Assembly (NCBI GenBank): GCA_017405525.1
Contig: JAFRAH010000011.1
Span: 34,749 to 98,748, forward strand
Direction: 5' to 3'
DNA length: 64,000 nt
From: Synergistaceae bacterium
GTDB taxonomy: Bacteria; Synergistota; Synergistia; Synergistales; Aminobacteriaceae
In this document: positions 62,156-64,000 of the stretch, piece by piece
How positions within the stretch are numbered: position 1 is the first letter of the stretch
How the letters are laid out: the number at the start of each line of letters is the position of its first letter
Program-made: the position numbers and the translations under genes
Notes under the pieces: model-generated
What the model was told of the DNA's origin: nothing
Seen by the model: only the letters and a program-made list of their open reading frames with translations
Database searches by the model: none

Positions 62156-63130
62156 ATGGCGAGAAAAGTAAATCACAGCCTCCTGAACCGCGCGAAGGCC
62201 AGCAAGAAGAATGAATTTTACACGCTTTACCCCGACATTGAACGTGAACTGAAACACTATACATCACACTTCAGGGACAAGGTCATATACTGCAACTGCG
62301 ACGATGCAAGGACGAGCAATTTCTACAGGTACTTTGCGGACAACTTCAAGGCTCTGGGGCTGAGAAAGCTGATCTGCTCATGCTACAAGAAATATGATGC
62401 TGATTTGCTCAACCCTTCAACTGAACACGGCTTCTGCTATGTCTACACAGGCCGTGAAAACATGATCCCTAATGATGATGACATTACAGACTTTGACGGG
62501 GATGGTGATTTCAGGAGCACAGAGAGTATTGAATTACTGAGGCAGTCTGATATTGTGGTAACTAATCCTCCTTTCTCGCTGTTCAGGGAATATATATGCC
62601 AGCTCATGCGTTACGGCAAAAAATTCCTCGTCATAAGCAACATAAACGCAATCACGTATAAGGAAGTCTTCAAGCTGATACAGGCCAATAAAATCTGGCT
62701 GGGAATAAATTTCGGGAGGGGAATATCAGGCTTCATTGTCCCGGAAGATTACGGGCTCTACGGTACTGAGGCAGGGATTGACGCATCAGGGAACAGGATT
62801 ATTTCGCCTAACAACTGCCTGTGGCTCACCAACATGGAGAACTCAAAGCGTCGTGAGTTCATACCCCTCACGAAGACATACAGCGGCCATGAAAACGAAT
62901 ACCCGTATTACGACAATTACCCCGGCATCAATGGGGACAGGACGCAGGACATTCCGGCAGACTTCAGCGGAGCAATGGGAGTTCCTCTGTCATTCCTTCA
63001 TAGATACAGTCCTGAACAGTTCGAGATTCTGGGTTTCAGGAAGGGGATTAACGGTAGAGACTTGTCTATTAAGGGAAGGTGCCCGTATTTCAGAATACTA
63101 ATCAGGAACAAAAATATTAACTTACGGTAA
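62156..63130 (+). CDS. ecoRIM: EcoRI-family adenine-N6 DNA methyltransferase
   Basis: This 324-residue protein matches M.EcoRI in sequence and length. It has NEFYTLYPDIERELKHY, YCNCDDARTSNFYRYF, CGDGDFRSSES-type DGDGDFRSTESIELL, the catalytic NPPF at residues 137-140 and NNCLWLTN. It would methylate GAATTC at the second adenine and protect the host. I start it at 62156 because M.EcoRI begins MARNA; a reading from 62120 would overlap the endonuclease gene. The order R then M is that of the E. coli plasmid. Confidence 0.96.
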   Translation: MARKVNHSLLNRAKASKKNEFYTLYPDIERELKHYTSHFRDKVIYCNCDDARTSNFYRYFADNFKALGLRKLICSCYKKYDADLLNPSTEHGFCYVYTGRENMIPNDDDITDFDGDGDFRSTESIELLRQSDIVVTNPPFSLFREYICQLMRYGKKFLVISNINAITYKEVFKLIQANKIWLGINFGRGISGFIVPEDYGLYGTEAGIDASGNRIISPNNCLWLTNMENSKRREFIPLTKTYSGHENEYPYYDNYPGINGDRTQDIPADFSGAMGVPLSFLHRYSPEQFEILGFRKGINGRDLSIKGRCPYFRILIRNKNINLR

Positions 63131-63192
63131 AGAAAAGTCCTTATAATAGACACACGATGTAACAAAAATTCCGTGCAATAAAATTTTTAGGC

Positions 63193-63198
63193 TATAAT
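63193..63198 (+). promoter_or_regulatory. -10 element of the pyrophosphatase gene
   Basis: TATAAT lies 41 bases before the ATG at 63240, in an AT-rich stretch. A -35 is not clear. Confidence 0.45.
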
Positions 63199-63239
63199 TG
63201 AACCATTCATATACTCATTAACAGGGAGGCAGAAATTTT

Positions 63240-64000
63240 ATGTGGCTTTTCTTAGTTTTCATCACCCTAGTTTTCGGTGTACTGGCTGGCTATTATGCCT
63301 GGACAGTCTACCAGAAGCTCGAAGAGAGTCAGATCGGACATCCCCGCGTTGCTGAACTCTCGGAGATCATTCACGGCGGAGCTATGGCGTTCCTCAAGAA
63401 GGAATATTCATGGCTTGCCCCGTTCGTAGGAGTTGTAGCGATACTCCTCGTTGCGGCACTCGGACTTGGTGCGGCATTCGCGTTCGTTCTCGGTGCTCTG
63501 TGCAGTGCTACAGCTGGCTACATAGGCATGTACGTGGCCACTAACTCAAACGGAAGGACGACATACGCGGCACTTGAGGGCATCGAGGCGGCTACCCCCC
63601 CTGCTCCGGCAAAGAAGGCCAAGAAGTCAGCAAGTGTTGAGCTCGACAAGGCAGAAGCAACCGCTGATGAGGCACCCGAAGAAGCCCCTGCACCTGCTGA
63701 GGACAAGGGTGGTCTCCTCAATGCGGCAGGCAATGCGCTCGAAGTAGCATTCTCAGGCGGCAGCATCGTCGGAATGGTTGTTGTAGGTCTCGGACTTATC
63801 GGCCTCGCAGTGTCGTATCTCTTCCTCAATGACGTAACGGCTCTTACAGCGTTCGGAATGGGAGCAAGCAGCATCGCACTCTTCGCACGTGTCGGCGGCG
63901 GTATCTACACGAAGGCTGCAGACGTTGGTGCTGACCTTGTGGGCAAAGTCGAGGCAGGAATCCCTGAGGATGACCCCCGCAACCCCGCAACAATCGCGGA
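63240..64000 (+). CDS. hppA: Membrane-bound pyrophosphatase (HppA), 5' part
   Basis: The first 253 codons of an ion-pumping pyrophosphatase are in the window. They contain [48 protein letters not shown] and the active-site start [13 protein letters not shown] with [16 protein letters not shown]. Na+ or H+ specificity needs residues beyond the window. Between ALEGIEA and LEVAFSGG there is an insertion of about 40 residues rich in Ala, Pro, Lys and Glu, where the family usually has a short linker. The start has GGGAGG upstream. The gene runs off the window. Confidence 0.93.
   Translation, partial: MWLFLVFITLVFGVLAGYYAWTVYQKLEESQIGHPRVAELSEIIHGGAMAFLKKEYSWLAPFVGVVAILLVAALGLGAAFAFVLGALCSATAGYIGMYVATNSNGRTTYAALEGIEAATPPAPAKKAKKSASVELDKAEATADEAPEEAPAPAEDKGGLLNAAGNALEVAFSGGSIVGMVVVGLGLIGLAVSYLFLNDVTALTAFGMGASSIALFARVGGGIYTKAADVGADLVGKVEAGIPEDDPRNPATIA

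Overview
The window reads as chromosomal DNA of a diderm, Gram-negative-type anaerobe, most likely a Synergistota (Synergistetes) member, possibly from an animal gut. The strongest taxonomic clue is a secreted protein (40769-43075) ending in a glycine run, one Cys, a hydrophobic helix and basic residues, the SYNERG-CTERM type of sorting signal. A lipid A-type acyltransferase and a type Vd patatin autotransporter indicate an outer membrane. Starts at TTG or GTG are common even in core genes. The gut habitat is inference only.

Layout. 1-1120: two small related basic/hydrophobic proteins, each with its own extended -10 promoter, and folK. 1195-4743: a trehalose-type PTS permease gene carrying an in-frame TGA, plus treC. 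4844-8571: threonine aldolase and valS. 8707-17001 (minus): larC, comB-like, archaeal-type proS, a VapBC-like toxin-antitoxin pair, patatin autotransporter, CheX-like gene, RuvX-like gene and a lipid A acyltransferase. 17099-19216: two tandem zinc-ribbon paralogues, a prepilin peptidase and a cupin. 19435-40719: one continuous str-S10-spc-alpha ribosomal superoperon from rpsL to rplQ, including tuf, secY, adk, map, infA, rpmJ and rpoA and followed by ecfA (fused ATPases) and ecfT. rpsD is missing from its usual place before rpoA. The rpsL leader can fold into two mutually exclusive structures.

40769-51189 is the accessory zone. It holds the SYNERG-CTERM protein and truA, then a minus-strand NADAR / DUF6273 / 72-aa operon. 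A frameshifted IS200/IS605-type tnpB element sits just upstream of NADAR. Next come a truncated kinase paralogue, an HTH regulator, a 1001-aa zinc-ribbon / Ser-Thr kinase / membrane helix / BspA-type leucine-rich-repeat protein, and a DUF1810 gene.

51292-55977: cold-shock gene, then a TPP riboswitch driving thiM-thiE-HAD-thiD/tenA-thiN, a thiamine salvage operon whose logic needs the HAD protein as the TMP phosphatase. The 303-bp stretch 51493-51795 has no gene; it contains the csp promoter and the riboswitch. 56041-58917: two tandem secreted paralogues with duplicated terminators, a TVP38/DedA-like membrane protein and a PLD/cardiolipin-synthase-like protein. 59015-63130: aminotransferase, mnmA, and a restriction-modification pair that is recognisably EcoRI and M.EcoRI. 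By eye I found only one GAATTC in the whole window. 63240-end: the 5' part of a membrane pyrophosphatase gene with an unusual Ala/Lys/Glu-rich loop.

No tRNA, rRNA or CRISPR array was seen.
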